Source: Peribacillus sp. FSL P2-0133
Lineage (GTDB): Bacteria > Bacillota > Bacilli > Bacillales > DSM-1321
Direction: 5' to 3'
Assembly: GCF_037975445.1 (NCBI RefSeq)
Contig: NZ_CP150254.1
Location: forward strand, 1,548,001-1,612,000
DNA: 64,000 nucleotides
Made by a program: the position numbers and the translations under genes. The notes below the pieces were generated by a model. That model did not search any database, was not told where the DNA came from, and saw only the letters and a list, made by a program, of their open reading frames with translations. Below, one piece after another: positions 1 to 8,553 of the stretch (its first letter is position 1; each line of letters begins with the position of its first letter).

Positions 1-1
1 T

Positions 2-454
2 GTCCTTTTATTTTTGAGTGGAGGGTTCACTGCTTCAGCGGAGGGCTTACATAGAGAGGAAGTACTATCTTTGGTACAGGATGCCATGGAGAACCAAGGT
101 TCGATCAGTGAGAAAGTACGTACTAAGGAAGCGATAGAAGGGAAGTTGGATAAACATTTCACAGGTGATTTCATCAAGAAGTTTGTCCAAGCGAATGTAG
201 TGAAAGTCGATGGCGGTTATACCGCATTTGGATCAGATTTCGCTCCGTATTATATCCCTTTTTTCAGTTATGACAAGAATACGGAAATTGTATATGGGAA
301 AAACGGTGATGTCATTTATGTTCAGGAGGAGTTCCAGGACACTGGGGACGGACCGGTATCGATGGAAAAACATGTTGAATCAGTTACTTTGAAAAAGGAA
401 AATGGCGTTTGGAAGGTAATGGATGTAAAGTATGAAAGTGATAAAATGAAATAA
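2..454 (+). CDS. Secreted protein of unknown function, 5' truncated
   Basis: The reading frame is open to the left edge of the window, so the true start lies outside it. The first visible residues (VLLFLSGGFTASAEG) look like the end of a hydrophobic signal peptide with an AxA-type cleavage region, which suggests export. The remaining 135 or so residues are hydrophilic and contain no catalytic motif I recognise. The last part (ESVTLKKENGVWKVMDVKY) resembles the strand-rich end of small NTF2-like or DUF-type secreted domains of bacilli, but I cannot name a family with confidence. A strong terminator follows. Confidence 0.6.
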   Translation, partial: VLLFLSGGFTASAEGLHREEVLSLVQDAMENQGSISEKVRTKEAIEGKLDKHFTGDFIKKFVQANVVKVDGGYTAFGSDFAPYYIPFFSYDKNTEIVYGKNGDVIYVQEEFQDTGDGPVSMEKHVESVTLKKENGVWKVMDVKYESDKMK

Positions 455-495
455 GGAAAGTTCTTTAAATTGAAAAATATGGAGTTGAAATGAAG

Positions 496-537
496 AAGTC
501 TAGAGGAGGTCACGGCCTTCTCTAGACTTTTTTTATA
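496..537. terminator. Bidirectional intrinsic terminator
   Basis: A 10-bp stem AAGTCTAGAG/CTCTAGACTT closes a 14-nt loop and is followed by a run of T. It ends the plus-strand gene to its left and lies next to the stop codon of the minus-strand glutaredoxin-like gene. Confidence 0.85.
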
Positions 538-766
538 TATTCAGTTCTTTTTTTATTTCGTCCAATTCAAAACCAACAATGGCTTTCCCATCGATGACGA
601 CCGTAGGTGTGGAATAGGCACCGTATTTATTCGTTAATTCTTTTCGGGCTTGTCCATCTGCTTTAATATCCTTTTCTTTGTAAACGACATTATTATCATC
701 AAAGAACATTTTCATGATTTTGCAGGGAGGGCAATCAGGTTGGGTATATAGCGTAACGTCTTTCAT
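533..766 (-). CDS. Glutaredoxin-like thiol-disulfide protein
   Basis: A 77-residue single-domain protein with a thioredoxin fold: strand VTLYTQPDCPPC, the redox motif CPPC at residues 12-15, and the cis-proline segment YSTPTVV followed by a conserved G-F pair, all typical of the NrdH/glutaredoxin family. It is likely cytosolic and reduces disulfides or receives electrons from thioredoxin or bacillithiol systems; the actual partner cannot be read from sequence. The start follows GGAGG with good spacing. It is transcribed alone, away from the MBL gene's promoter side. Confidence 0.85.
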   Translation of the reverse strand: MKDVTLYTQPDCPPCKIMKMFFDDNNVVYKEKDIKADGQARKELTNKYGAYSTPTVVIDGKAIVGFELDEIKKELNI

Positions 767-858
767 TTCAATCCTCCATGTATTCTTTAGGTAAGGTTTA
801 TTTTTTCATTATAGAGGATGCCAGGACATTTGAATAGGAAAACACCCCAAGTACCGTT

Positions 859-1818
859 CTACTTAACTTTTTCCTGTTTTACCAGATAGTCTATCAATCC
901 CATGGAACAAACATTCAGGTCCATGGCGATGATTTCAAAAACAGGATGATCTGTGGTGATTCCTTTTTCGCCTAAATGAAAGGCGACTTCCGTGAAAATA
1001 TTTTTACTGGTCGCTGCCACTCGTTCCTCAAAGCTCGCATATTCCTTATATGCCGACTTGGCAGTCGCAACAAATTTAGGCAGCCAGTAATGAAGTTGTT
1101 TATATACTTCCTTAGGGTTTTCGGAAACCCCATAATGGCCAAAATATATACGTTCGACGCCGATGCTTTCATACAATTCCGCTGCTGCAAGCATCGCTTC
1201 GGGGTTAAATTGGTTTGGCGATGTGGAAGGTAAGTAAAATTCCAGACCTTCTTCATCGAGTTCACGATAATAGATGCCTATGGTGTCACCTGAAAACATC
1301 CCTTTTGAAACCGAATCGAATATGCTTAAATGATGGTTTGCGTGCCCGGGAGTGTCATAAAAGGTCAACTTTGAATTATCACTTGTTTGCAGGGATTCCC
1401 GATCATGTTTAATCAGCATTCTTTCAAACGGAATAGGTAAAATCGGATCGAAAAGCTTGTTGAATTCTTCACCATAGACTGCTTTAGCCCCAGCAATCAA
1501 ACGTGTTGGATCTTCTAGATGACGTGCACCTTTTGGATGGACGATCACTTTGGCGTTCGGGCAATGCTGTAAAAAAAGTCCTGCTCCACCTGCATGGTCC
1601 AAATGAATATGGGTAAGAATGATATATGTAATATCTTCGAGGGCGATTCCCAAATGTTCGAGCCCCTTCATTAAGTGGGGGATGGAAGGGCTGGCGGAAG
1701 TTTCGACTAATGTGATGTCTTCATCGGCAATTACATATGTACCTGTACGATTTCTTCTATCCAAATCAAAACCATCAATCAATGAAATGCGATAACCAAG
1801 TTCACTAATGTTTTGCAA
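859..1818 (-). CDS. MBL-fold metallo-hydrolase
   Basis: The 319-residue protein carries the zinc-binding signature THIHLDHAGG near residue 70, a second metal histidine in DTPGHANHHLS and an aspartate in FSGDT, in the order expected for the metallo-beta-lactamase fold. This subgroup includes lactonases, glyoxalase II-like and persulfide dioxygenase-like enzymes, so the substrate is not known. About 100 helical residues follow the core. The start is a TTG after GGGGG with 9-nt spacing. It stands alone, divergent from ykuJ. Confidence 0.85.
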   Translation of the reverse strand: MQNISELGYRISLIDGFDLDRRNRTGTYVIADEDITLVETSASPSIPHLMKGLEHLGIALEDITYIILTHIHLDHAGGAGLFLQHCPNAKVIVHPKGARHLEDPTRLIAGAKAVYGEEFNKLFDPILPIPFERMLIKHDRESLQTSDNSKLTFYDTPGHANHHLSIFDSVSKGMFSGDTIGIYYRELDEEGLEFYLPSTSPNQFNPEAMLAAAELYESIGVERIYFGHYGVSENPKEVYKQLHYWLPKFVATAKSAYKEYASFEERVAATSKNIFTEVAFHLGEKGITTDHPVFEIIAMDLNVCSMGLIDYLVKQEKVK

Positions 1819-1964
1819 CAGAATCTACCCCCAAAAAATTTTTCATGTACAAAATCCATTCCTTATTTTATTCTGTTAATAGTGCCATGTAAAGAATGAA
1901 GTTTTAAATTATTCTGAATTTATTTCAGCGTGGCTACTGGATAGAAAAGTATGGTATAGTGAAA

Positions 1965-1970
1965 ACCTAT
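1965..1970 (+). promoter_or_regulatory. Extended -10 promoter upstream of ykuJ
   Basis: TATAGT preceded by TGG forms an extended -10 element about 32 nt before the ykuJ start. No good -35 box is visible, which is usual for TGn promoters. Confidence 0.5.
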
Positions 1971-2002
1971 CGAAAAGGTTTTATTCAGAAAGGAGAGGGA
2001 GT

Positions 2003-2242
2003 ATGTCTCAATTACAGGGCATCCTTACCAGATTGAAAAGTCTTCAAGAGCAAGCGAAGGAATCTGAATCTGCTCAACGTTTTTTTGAAATAGATGGTGT
2101 GAAAAAGTGCCAGGTTACATATTTCAGCAAAACAGAAATGTTCGAGCTTGAAGTATACAGTGATAAAGGGAAATCATCCAAATATCAATTCGATAATATT
2201 GATATGATTACCATTGAAATCTTTGATCTTCTTCAATCTTAA
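2003..2242 (+). CDS. ykuJ: YkuJ family protein (DUF1797)
   Basis: A 79-residue acidic alpha/beta protein beginning MSQLQGILTRLKSLQEQ. Length and sequence match the YkuJ family of bacilli, whose structure is known but whose function is not. The start follows AAGGAGAGGGAG. The next genes, a YkzF-type zinc ribbon and a YkuL CBS protein, keep the B. subtilis order, but ykuK is absent between them. A terminator follows directly, so it is probably transcribed alone. Confidence 0.85.
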   Translation: MSQLQGILTRLKSLQEQAKESESAQRFFEIDGVKKCQVTYFSKTEMFELEVYSDKGKSSKYQFDNIDMITIEIFDLLQS

Positions 2243-2252
2243 AAAAATTACG

Positions 2253-2286
2253 AAAAGCCGCCTCCTTTGGAAGCGGCTTTTTTATT
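2253..2286 (+). terminator. Intrinsic terminator after ykuJ
   Basis: Stem AAAAGCCGC/GCGGCTTT with an inner TCC/GGA extension and a T-run. Confidence 0.85.
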
Positions 2287-2336
2287 GTGAATGAAGCAGT
2301 GAAATTTACACATCTTATTAATTGGAGGGATGTAAA

Positions 2337-2483
2337 ATGAAAAATCCAATGGTAATATGCCCAGCATGCGGTGAGGAAAGAGAAATGGATAATGTATTAA
2401 CGGCACAATCGAACCAAAATGTGATTTATCAATGCCCGGAATGCGGTTTTAAACAGGTTAACATCAAAACTAGTAAAGGCTAA
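2337..2483 (+). CDS. ykzF: YkzF-like small zinc-ribbon protein
   Basis: A 48-residue protein starting MKNPMVICPACGEE, after a strong GGAGGG ribosome binding site. Two knuckles, CPACG at residues 8-12 and CPECG near residue 34, form a probable four-cysteine zinc ribbon. Position between ykuJ and ykuL matches B. subtilis ykzF. Function is unknown; the fold suggests nucleic-acid or protein binding. A short terminator hairpin follows. Confidence 0.75.
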   Translation: MKNPMVICPACGEEREMDNVLTAQSNQNVIYQCPECGFKQVNIKTSKG

Positions 2484-2496
2484 AGATCTCTTGCAG

Positions 2497-2521
2497 AAAT
2501 CCCGCCGTTTGGGATTTTATT
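2497..2521 (+). terminator. Intrinsic terminator after ykzF-like gene
   Basis: Stem AAATCCC/GGGATTT with a 7-nt loop, ending in TTTTATT. Confidence 0.65.
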
Positions 2522-2605
2522 GGTCTAGGAATGAGCCTTTTCTGCTTACATATGTTAAACTATAGAAAGAGCTGTATATAAAAACATATGGTAAGGGGTT
2601 TTAAC

Positions 2606-3046
2606 ATGATCGGTACTCATGATGGGGATTTATTGGAATCCAGCGTTAAAGACTTAATGATTTCTTCTGAACGCGTGGCCCACGTGCAGGTAACCAATAA
2701 TTTAGAACATGCACTATTGGTATTAACAAAGAGCGGTTATACGGCCATTCCTGTGTTAGATCCGATGTATAAACTGCATGGTTTAATTAGCACACCAGTC
2801 ATTCTTGATTCAATCTTGGGACTGGAACGAATTGAATTTGATAATCTTGAGAATAAAAAAGTTTCCGAAATAATGAATATAGAAATACCTCGCCTGCATA
2901 TTGAAGATACATTGACCAAGGGTGTGGAATTGTTGATTGATCATCCTTTTGTCTGTGTGGAGAATGACGAACATGTATTTGAAGGTATCTTAACGAGAAG
3001 AGCAATCCTGAAAAAGGTATTTAAACAAAATACACCCGATAAATAA
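2606..3046 (+). CDS. ykuL: CBS-domain protein YkuL
   Basis: A 146-residue protein consisting of a CBS pair (Bateman module): about residues 10-70 with GYTAIPVLDPMYKLHGLIS, and about residues 80-140 with FVCVENDEHVFEGILTRR. Such modules bind adenosine nucleotides or cyclic dinucleotides and act as sensors. There is no attached effector domain. The ATG at 2606 was chosen because TAAGGGG lies 8 nt upstream; an earlier in-frame ATG at 2588 has no ribosome binding site. In B. subtilis this gene is next to ccpC; here an MFS and a TSUP gene intervene. Confidence 0.8.
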   Translation: MIGTHDGDLLESSVKDLMISSERVAHVQVTNNLEHALLVLTKSGYTAIPVLDPMYKLHGLISTPVILDSILGLERIEFDNLENKKVSEIMNIEIPRLHIEDTLTKGVELLIDHPFVCVENDEHVFEGILTRRAILKKVFKQNTPDK

Positions 3047-3073
3047 GTAAGGCTTAAAATGATAGTTAACCTC

Positions 3074-3105
3074 AAGACTCGCCAGTTGGCGAGTTTTCTT
3101 GTTTT
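3074..3105 (+). terminator. Intrinsic terminator after ykuL
   Basis: Perfect stem ACTCGCCA/TGGCGAGT with a 2-nt apex, then TTTCTTGTTTTT. Confidence 0.85.
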
Positions 3106-3172
3106 TACATATTTAATCCAGCTAGTGGTAAAGTCTATAAACAGTAGGGTCTATTAGGGGAGGATGCTGAAA

Positions 3173-4678
3173 TTGGGCCAAGAAGTGAATAGTGCTAAGG
3201 TGCAGAATAAAAAATTGAAACGTCCCTTCATATTAGCTGCCATCATGTTGGCTATGTTTATGAATGCTATTGAAGGAACGATCGTTTCGACGGCAATGCC
3301 AGCCATTGTAAGTGATTTAGGCGGTTTTTCACTTTACAGCTGGGTGTTTTCAGGTTATTTGCTAATGAACGCTGTAACAGTCTTGATATATGGAAAGCTA
3401 TCGGATATTCTCGGGAGAAAACCTGTTTTATTATTTGGAATCATTGTCTTCTTAATTGGCTCCCTTCTTTGCGGCTTTGCAGATTCTATGACGGAACTCA
3501 TCATATATCGCTTTATACAAGGTTTTGGGGCGGGGGCAGTAGCTCCTGTAGCTTCGACAATTGTTGGTGATATTTATAAAAATGAAGAGAGGGCACGCGT
3601 TCAAGGGTATCTATCGAGCGTGTGGGGCATTTCGGCTGTCATGGGGCCAGCTTTGGGCGGCTTGCTCGTTGAGTCCCTGACTTGGAAGCTTGTCTTCTGG
3701 ATAAATATCCCTTTGGGCTTATTATCTTTTATTGGGATTTGGTTTTTCCTTCATGAAAATATCGAAAAGAAAAAACGTGATATCGATTACCTAGGTGCAA
3801 CGCTATTGACGTTATCCATATCCACTCTTATGGTGATACTCGTAGAAGGAGGAGTGAAATGGTCATGGGCTTCAGCTCCAGTCATATCCTTGGCATTAGT
3901 GGCCATCATCACCTTCATCTTATTCATTCTTCAGGAAAAGAAAGCGGCCGAACCGATGATGCCATTTGAAATTTGGCAGGAGCGTTCCATTCTGATTGCC
4001 AATCTTGTATCCCTGACGACAGGGGTGATGATGATCGGATTATCAAGTTTCCTCCCGACATTCGTTCAGGGGGTGATGGAACGCTCGCCTACGGTAGCTG
4101 GTTTTACATTGACAGCCATGTCAATTGGCTGGCCGATCGCATCAATGGTCTCTGGCAGGTTATTGATGAAAATAGGATTCAAATCAACCTCCCTCCTTGG
4201 AGGGTGTTCATTGATCCTTGGGAGCTTGATCCTGGTGTGGATGAAGCCGGAGGCTGGGCCGATTATTGCTGCCATGGGATCCTTCTTTGTCGGTGTAGGC
4301 ATGGGCTTGACTTCTACCTCATTCATTGTCGTCATTCAAAAAACCGTCAGCTGGGAACGAAGGGGCATTGCGACAGCTTCCAATATGTTCATGCGTAATT
4401 TAGGAAATACTGTAGGTGCTGCATTACTTGGAGGAATCATGAATATGAGGCTTCAAGCCTACTTGAATGAACATGCGCCAGCCGGCTCGGGAGTGACGAT
4501 AGATACGGCAAATAAACTGTTGAACAGTGAAGAACGCATGTCGCTTCCTGAAAATGTGGTAAATGTTTTACAGGAAGGACTTACATTGTCTCTACAGACT
4601 ATTTATCTAATTGTTCTAGTCTTCTCTGTAATCAGCTTCCTGTTACTTACGAGACTAAGGAAGAATAAGAAGGCGTAG
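3173..4678 (+). CDS. MFS multidrug efflux transporter, DHA2 (EmrB/QacA) type
   Basis: A 501-residue membrane protein with about 14 predicted helices, as in the DHA2 drug:H+ antiporters. The motif A loop is YGKLSDILGRKP (about residue 70), motif B is YRFIQGFGAGAV, and motif C is the region GISAVMGPALGG. It should export drugs or metabolites in exchange for protons; the substrate is unknown. The TTG at 3173 lies 9 nt from GGGGAGG and fits better than the ATG at 3164, which touches the ribosome binding site. The gene is not part of the conserved ykuL-ccpC order and looks inserted. Confidence 0.85.
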   Translation: MGQEVNSAKVQNKKLKRPFILAAIMLAMFMNAIEGTIVSTAMPAIVSDLGGFSLYSWVFSGYLLMNAVTVLIYGKLSDILGRKPVLLFGIIVFLIGSLLCGFADSMTELIIYRFIQGFGAGAVAPVASTIVGDIYKNEERARVQGYLSSVWGISAVMGPALGGLLVESLTWKLVFWINIPLGLLSFIGIWFFLHENIEKKKRDIDYLGATLLTLSISTLMVILVEGGVKWSWASAPVISLALVAIITFILFILQEKKAAEPMMPFEIWQERSILIANLVSLTTGVMMIGLSSFLPTFVQGVMERSPTVAGFTLTAMSIGWPIASMVSGRLLMKIGFKSTSLLGGCSLILGSLILVWMKPEAGPIIAAMGSFFVGVGMGLTSTSFIVVIQKTVSWERRGIATASNMFMRNLGNTVGAALLGGIMNMRLQAYLNEHAPAGSGVTIDTANKLLNSEERMSLPENVVNVLQEGLTLSLQTIYLIVLVFSVISFLLLTRLRKNKKA

Positions 4679-4680
4679 GG

Positions 4681-4717
4681 AAAAAAGGCAGACTCTTTAT
4701 ATGGAGAGTTTGCCTTT
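4681..4717. terminator. Bidirectional terminator between MFS and TSUP genes
   Basis: Inverted repeat AAAGGCAgACTCT/AGAGTtTGCCTTT between two convergent genes, with A and T runs on its sides. Confidence 0.8.
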
Positions 4718-4721
4718 GCAT

Positions 4722-5459
4722 TTAAGGAAACGCGACTCTGATGACCAATTGAATTAACAATGCGATCGTAACCGAATGTAAAATGAATTTCAATTGTCGA
4801 GTGGAGATTTTTTGCGCCACACGCAAGGCTAGCTGTGATCCGATAAGGGAACCGATCGTGTAATAAATGGCAATCTCCCATGCAATGTTACCGGCAATGA
4901 AATAGGTAATGAATGCAGCTGTACAGCTAATGAAAGTTTGGAATCTAGTAAAGGCCAGGGATTGAAGGTAGGTGGCACCATTTCTTAAAAAGGTATACAT
5001 GAGCATGGTTGCCTGTCCGGGTCCGAACATTCCGTCATAGACACTGATTCCGAATAGGGATGGATAAACCTTTTTTGGGAGATGCCAATCCGATTCATCG
5101 GAAGGTTGCGGTTTTTTTATGAAATTCATGATCAAAGCGACAGTCAAGAGACAGATGGCTAACAAATTCATTGCCTTCTCAGAGAATGAATTAGCAAGCA
5201 GGCCACCGCATAAGCCACCGAAAAGGGCAAATGGGATTAACTGGAGGGCATCCTTCAATTTTAGCTGTTTTTTCTTGAATAAAATATAAAAGCTAGAAAA
5301 AGAAGAAAACATATTGGAAAATTTGACTGAACCAATAACCTGGTGTATGGGTAAACCTATCAAAAGAAGGGATGGCATTCCGATAAGGCCGCCGCTCCCA
5401 GCCAATGTGCCGACAAAGGATGCTGCAAAACTGATGACAAGCAGTAAAATGATCGTCAA
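4722..5459 (-). CDS. TSUP family permease (TauE/SafE)
   Basis: A 245-residue membrane protein of about eight helices. The N-terminal GTLAGSGGLIGMPSLLLIGLP segment and its weaker repeat in the second half (YDGMFGPGQATML) mark the TauE/SafE sulfite or organosulfonate exporter family. The substrate is unknown. The start is TTG after GGGGTGA. It is divergent from the ccpC-like regulator with 113 bp between the two starts, an arrangement that often means regulation by the neighbouring LysR protein. Confidence 0.85.
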   Translation of the reverse strand: MTIILLLVISFAASFVGTLAGSGGLIGMPSLLLIGLPIHQVIGSVKFSNMFSSFSSFYILFKKKQLKLKDALQLIPFALFGGLCGGLLANSFSEKAMNLLAICLLTVALIMNFIKKPQPSDESDWHLPKKVYPSLFGISVYDGMFGPGQATMLMYTFLRNGATYLQSLAFTRFQTFISCTAAFITYFIAGNIAWEIAIYYTIGSLIGSQLALRVAQKISTRQLKFILHSVTIALLIQLVIRVAFP

Positions 5460-5541
5460 AGGATATTCACCCCGTTTCTTTTCTCTTGTATTATAAGCCG
5501 ACTTTGTTGATAATAAAATTTAAATAAATTAAATCATCATG

Positions 5542-5556
5542 ATAAGAATTAATTAT
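5542..5556 (+). promoter_or_regulatory. Candidate CcpC box ATAA-N7-TTAT
   Basis: ATAA at 5542-5545 and TTAT at 5553-5556 are separated by exactly seven bases, matching the published dyad for CcpC. It lies 17 bp upstream of the LysR gene start and in the divergent region shared with the TSUP gene, so it could serve autoregulation or control of the permease. Confidence 0.5.
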
Positions 5557-5572
5557 CAAGAGGTTGGTGTGT

Positions 5573-6457
5573 ATGTCATTTTCAGAATTTCATTTATTAT
5601 CCGTGCTTGCTCAGGAAATGAATATGAGAAAAGCAGCTGAGCGGTTGTTCGTTTCCCAGCCGGCTTTATCACAGCGTTTACAATCCATAGAAAAGGATTG
5701 GGGCTCGAAACTGTTTCTGCGTTCACAAAAAGGGCTGTCACTGACGCCTGCAGGTGAAGCGGTAATTCGTTTGGCCAATGAGGTCATCGAAAAAGAAGAA
5801 AAGGTCAGGGAAAGTATTCAAGCTATGGACCATGAAGTATATGGGACTTTGAAAATAGCCTGTGCTTCGATTGTCGGCCAAAATTGGCTGCCCCAAGTAT
5901 TGAAAAAGTTCGTTCAAAAATATCCGTATGCCAAAATTTCCTTAATCACTGGCTGGAGCAGTGAAATTTTAAAGTCTTTGTATGAAGGACAGGTGCATAT
6001 TGGCATCATAAGGGGAGCCCCGGATTGGAAAGGGGTAAAACAGCATTTGTTTACGGATATGCTTTATTTGGTGGATACTGAAATGAAGGAACTGAATCAA
6101 GTGTTCGAAACGGACCGGCCATTCATTCAGTTTAAAAGCGATTCGAATTATTATCAGGAAATCCAGGACTGGTGGCATCGGCAATTTAAAACGACGCCAA
6201 AAAACACCATTGTCGTGGATCAAATCGAAACATGCAAACAAATGGTGTTCAATGGTATAGGATATGCAATCCTGCCAGCCATCACTTTACATGATAAAGA
6301 TACGAATGTTTTTAAAATCCCTCTACTGGATGGGCATAACCACTCAATCGAACGAGATACATGGCTTTGCGGCTATGAATCTGCCTTCCAGTTAAAGCAA
6401 GTGCAAGCATTCACGGAAGTGGTGAAAGAGCATATTCGCGACCAAGGAATGTTATAG
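5573..6457 (+). CDS. ccpC: LysR-type regulator, CcpC-like
   Basis: A 294-residue LTTR. The winged helix-turn-helix covers residues 1-60 (MRKAAERLFVSQPALSQRLQ) and the two-lobed effector domain about residues 88-290. The position between ykuL and dapH is that of B. subtilis ccpC (ykuM), the citrate-responsive repressor of citB and citZ, and the helix-turn-helix is of that type. ATG 5573 was chosen because AGAGG lies 9 nt before it. The alternative is a local regulator of the divergent TSUP permease; synteny and the ATAA-N7-TTAT box favour CcpC. Confidence 0.7.
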   Translation: MSFSEFHLLSVLAQEMNMRKAAERLFVSQPALSQRLQSIEKDWGSKLFLRSQKGLSLTPAGEAVIRLANEVIEKEEKVRESIQAMDHEVYGTLKIACASIVGQNWLPQVLKKFVQKYPYAKISLITGWSSEILKSLYEGQVHIGIIRGAPDWKGVKQHLFTDMLYLVDTEMKELNQVFETDRPFIQFKSDSNYYQEIQDWWHRQFKTTPKNTIVVDQIETCKQMVFNGIGYAILPAITLHDKDTNVFKIPLLDGHNHSIERDTWLCGYESAFQLKQVQAFTEVVKEHIRDQGML

Positions 6458-6581
6458 GTCAGCTGACGAAAATGTCAATAGGGGAGAATAATATATAAGA
6501 GTGACATTCAACTTGTCTTGCCGGCAGTTGTCTGGTAAATTTAAAACGAGTAATGATACATATTTAGGAGGTTTACCCGGA

Positions 6582-7292
6582 ATGAATAAAATGGATGCAA
6601 ACGAAATTATTTCTTTTATCTCAAATAGTAAAAAATCTACACCTGTAAAGGTATATGTCAAAGGCGATTTAGAAGGCATGGATTTTGGTCCAGCTTCTAA
6701 AACTTTCATAACAGGAAATACAGGTGTTGTATTCGGTGAGTGGTCTGAAGTCGAAGAAGCAATCAAGGCAGCAGGATCAAAAATCGAGGATTATGTAGTT
6801 GAAAATGATCGCCGAAACTCTGCCATTCCTTTATTGGACCTAAAAGGCATCAAAGCCCGTATCGAGCCTGGCGCAATAATCCGTGACCAAGTATCCATTG
6901 GAGACAACGCAGTAATCATGATGGGTGCATCAATCAATATTGGTTCTGTCATCGGTGAAGGCACAATGATCGACATGAACGCAATACTGGGCGGGCGTGC
7001 AACAGTGGGTAAAAACTGTCACGTAGGTGCAGGTGCCGTTTTAGCAGGTGTCATCGAGCCGCCTTCCGCACAACCGGTCATTTTGGAAGATGATGTTTTA
7101 ATCGGAGCTAATGCGGTCGTACTAGAAGGTGTGAAAATCGGTCAAGGTTCAGTTGTGGCGGCTGGTGCAGTTGTAACGAAAGACGTTCCTCCTTACTCCG
7201 TGGCTGCTGGTATCCCGGCGAGGGTCATTAAACAAATTGACGAAAAAACAAAATCAAAAACAGAAATCATGCAAGAACTTCGTCAACTTTAA
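6582..7292 (+). CDS. dapH: Tetrahydrodipicolinate N-acetyltransferase DapH
   Basis: A 236-residue enzyme of the diaminopimelate/lysine pathway, acetylating 2,3,4,5-tetrahydrodipicolinate. Residues 1-80 form the N-terminal domain ([10 protein letters not shown]); from about residue 85 hexapeptide repeats ([20 protein letters not shown]) build a left-handed beta helix for acetyl-CoA binding. Length equals the B. subtilis enzyme. ATG 6582 has TAGGAGG upstream; the longer in-frame ORF from 6501 lacks this support. It forms an operon with dapL, the deacetylase, 68 bp downstream. Confidence 0.95.
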   Translation: MNKMDANEIISFISNSKKSTPVKVYVKGDLEGMDFGPASKTFITGNTGVVFGEWSEVEEAIKAAGSKIEDYVVENDRRNSAIPLLDLKGIKARIEPGAIIRDQVSIGDNAVIMMGASINIGSVIGEGTMIDMNAILGGRATVGKNCHVGAGAVLAGVIEPPSAQPVILEDDVLIGANAVVLEGVKIGQGSVVAAGAVVTKDVPPYSVAAGIPARVIKQIDEKTKSKTEIMQELRQL

Positions 7293-7314
7293 TTTCTTTA
7301 GTGAATATTGCCTG

Positions 7315-7345
7315 AAGCGTGGATAAATATATCCACGCTTTCTGT
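7315..7345 (+). terminator. Hairpin between dapH and dapL
   Basis: Perfect 11-bp stem AAGCGTGGATA/TATCCACGCTT with a 4-nt loop but only TTTCTG after it. It may reduce read-through from dapH into dapL or stabilise the dapH message; it also abuts the dapL ribosome binding site at 7350. Confidence 0.5.
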
Positions 7346-7360
7346 ATAGGAGGAAATAAT

Positions 7361-8491
7361 GTGAAAATAAATCCTTTTGCCGAGATCCGGCGTGATTTGC
7401 ATCAAATACCGGAGATAGGGTTCAAAGAATTCAAGACGCAGCAATACCTACTGAATTACATAATGAAACTGGCCCCGGAGCGAATGGAAATAGAAACTTG
7501 GCGGACTGGGATATTCGTGAAAGTGAAGGGAATGAACCCGCGGAAAACAATTGGCTACCGGGCTGATATTGACGGTCTGCCGATAAAAGAGGAAACTGGA
7601 TTGCCGTTCGCATCCAACCACGATGAATATATGCATGCCTGCGGTCATGATTTTCATATGAGCATAGGTTTGGGATTATTGACATATTTCACCGAAAATC
7701 CAATCGATGATGACTTGCTATTCATCTTCCAGCCCGCAGAAGAGGGTCCTGGCGGAGCTGAACCCATGCTTAAATCGGAAACGATGAAAAAATGGAAGCC
7801 GGATATGATTCTTGCATTACATATTGCTCCAGAGTATCCAGTTGGGACGATTGCCGTTAAAGAAGGGCTTCTATTTGCCAATACATCTGAATTATTCATC
7901 GATTTGAGGGGGAAAGGAGGGCATGCAGCCTATCCGCATGAAACAAATGACATGGTCATTGCGGCATGCTCGCTTGTAGGGCAGCTGCAAACAATCGTTT
8001 CCAGGAATGTCAATCCACTTGATTCAGCTGTCATTACAGTTGGGAAGATTACTGGAGGCACCGTTCAAAATATTATTGCGGAGACAGCGCGGTTAGAAGG
8101 CACAATACGCACCCTTAACCCCGAATCGATGGTAAAGGTCAAGGCAAGAATAAAAGCGCTTGTGGATGGCATACAAGTGGGATATGAGTGCTTGGCTGAA
8201 ATCGACTATGGTGCGATGTATCACCAGGTGTATAATGAAGAACGGTTGACCCGGGAATTCATGGAATTTACAGAGAAGTCAACTGCTGTTCATTTGCATC
8301 GCTGTACGGAAGCGATGACTGGTGAAGATTTTGGTTATATGTTAAAGGAGATTCCAGGATTCATGTTCTGGCTGGGGGTTTCATCGGATTACGGATTGCA
8401 CCACGCTAAGTTAAGTCCGGATGAAACTGCGATTGAACTCGCGATCAATCACTTAACGGACTATATAACGTTTAAAGGAAGCGAAGCGTAA
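7361..8491 (+). CDS. dapL: N-acetyldiaminopimelate deacetylase DapL
   Basis: A 376-residue M20-family zinc amidohydrolase acting after DapH and the aminotransferase in the acetylase branch of lysine/meso-DAP synthesis. Metal-ligand motifs are HACGHDFHM (about residue 95), [10 protein letters not shown] (about 130) and a histidine in ALHIAPE; residues 175-290 form the lid/dimerisation domain. The GTG at 7361 lies 6 nt after AGGAGG; the longer ORF from 7319 runs across the hairpin and is rejected. The start choice gives a length close to B. subtilis DapL (ykuR). Confidence 0.93.
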   Translation: MKINPFAEIRRDLHQIPEIGFKEFKTQQYLLNYIMKLAPERMEIETWRTGIFVKVKGMNPRKTIGYRADIDGLPIKEETGLPFASNHDEYMHACGHDFHMSIGLGLLTYFTENPIDDDLLFIFQPAEEGPGGAEPMLKSETMKKWKPDMILALHIAPEYPVGTIAVKEGLLFANTSELFIDLRGKGGHAAYPHETNDMVIAACSLVGQLQTIVSRNVNPLDSAVITVGKITGGTVQNIIAETARLEGTIRTLNPESMVKVKARIKALVDGIQVGYECLAEIDYGAMYHQVYNEERLTREFMEFTEKSTAVHLHRCTEAMTGEDFGYMLKEIPGFMFWLGVSSDYGLHHAKLSPDETAIELAINHLTDYITFKGSEA

Positions 8492-8553
8492 AAAATGCTT
8501 TTCAGTACAGAACATGCTCTAAAGAGAGAACGAATGACGTTGGAGGGCTTATT

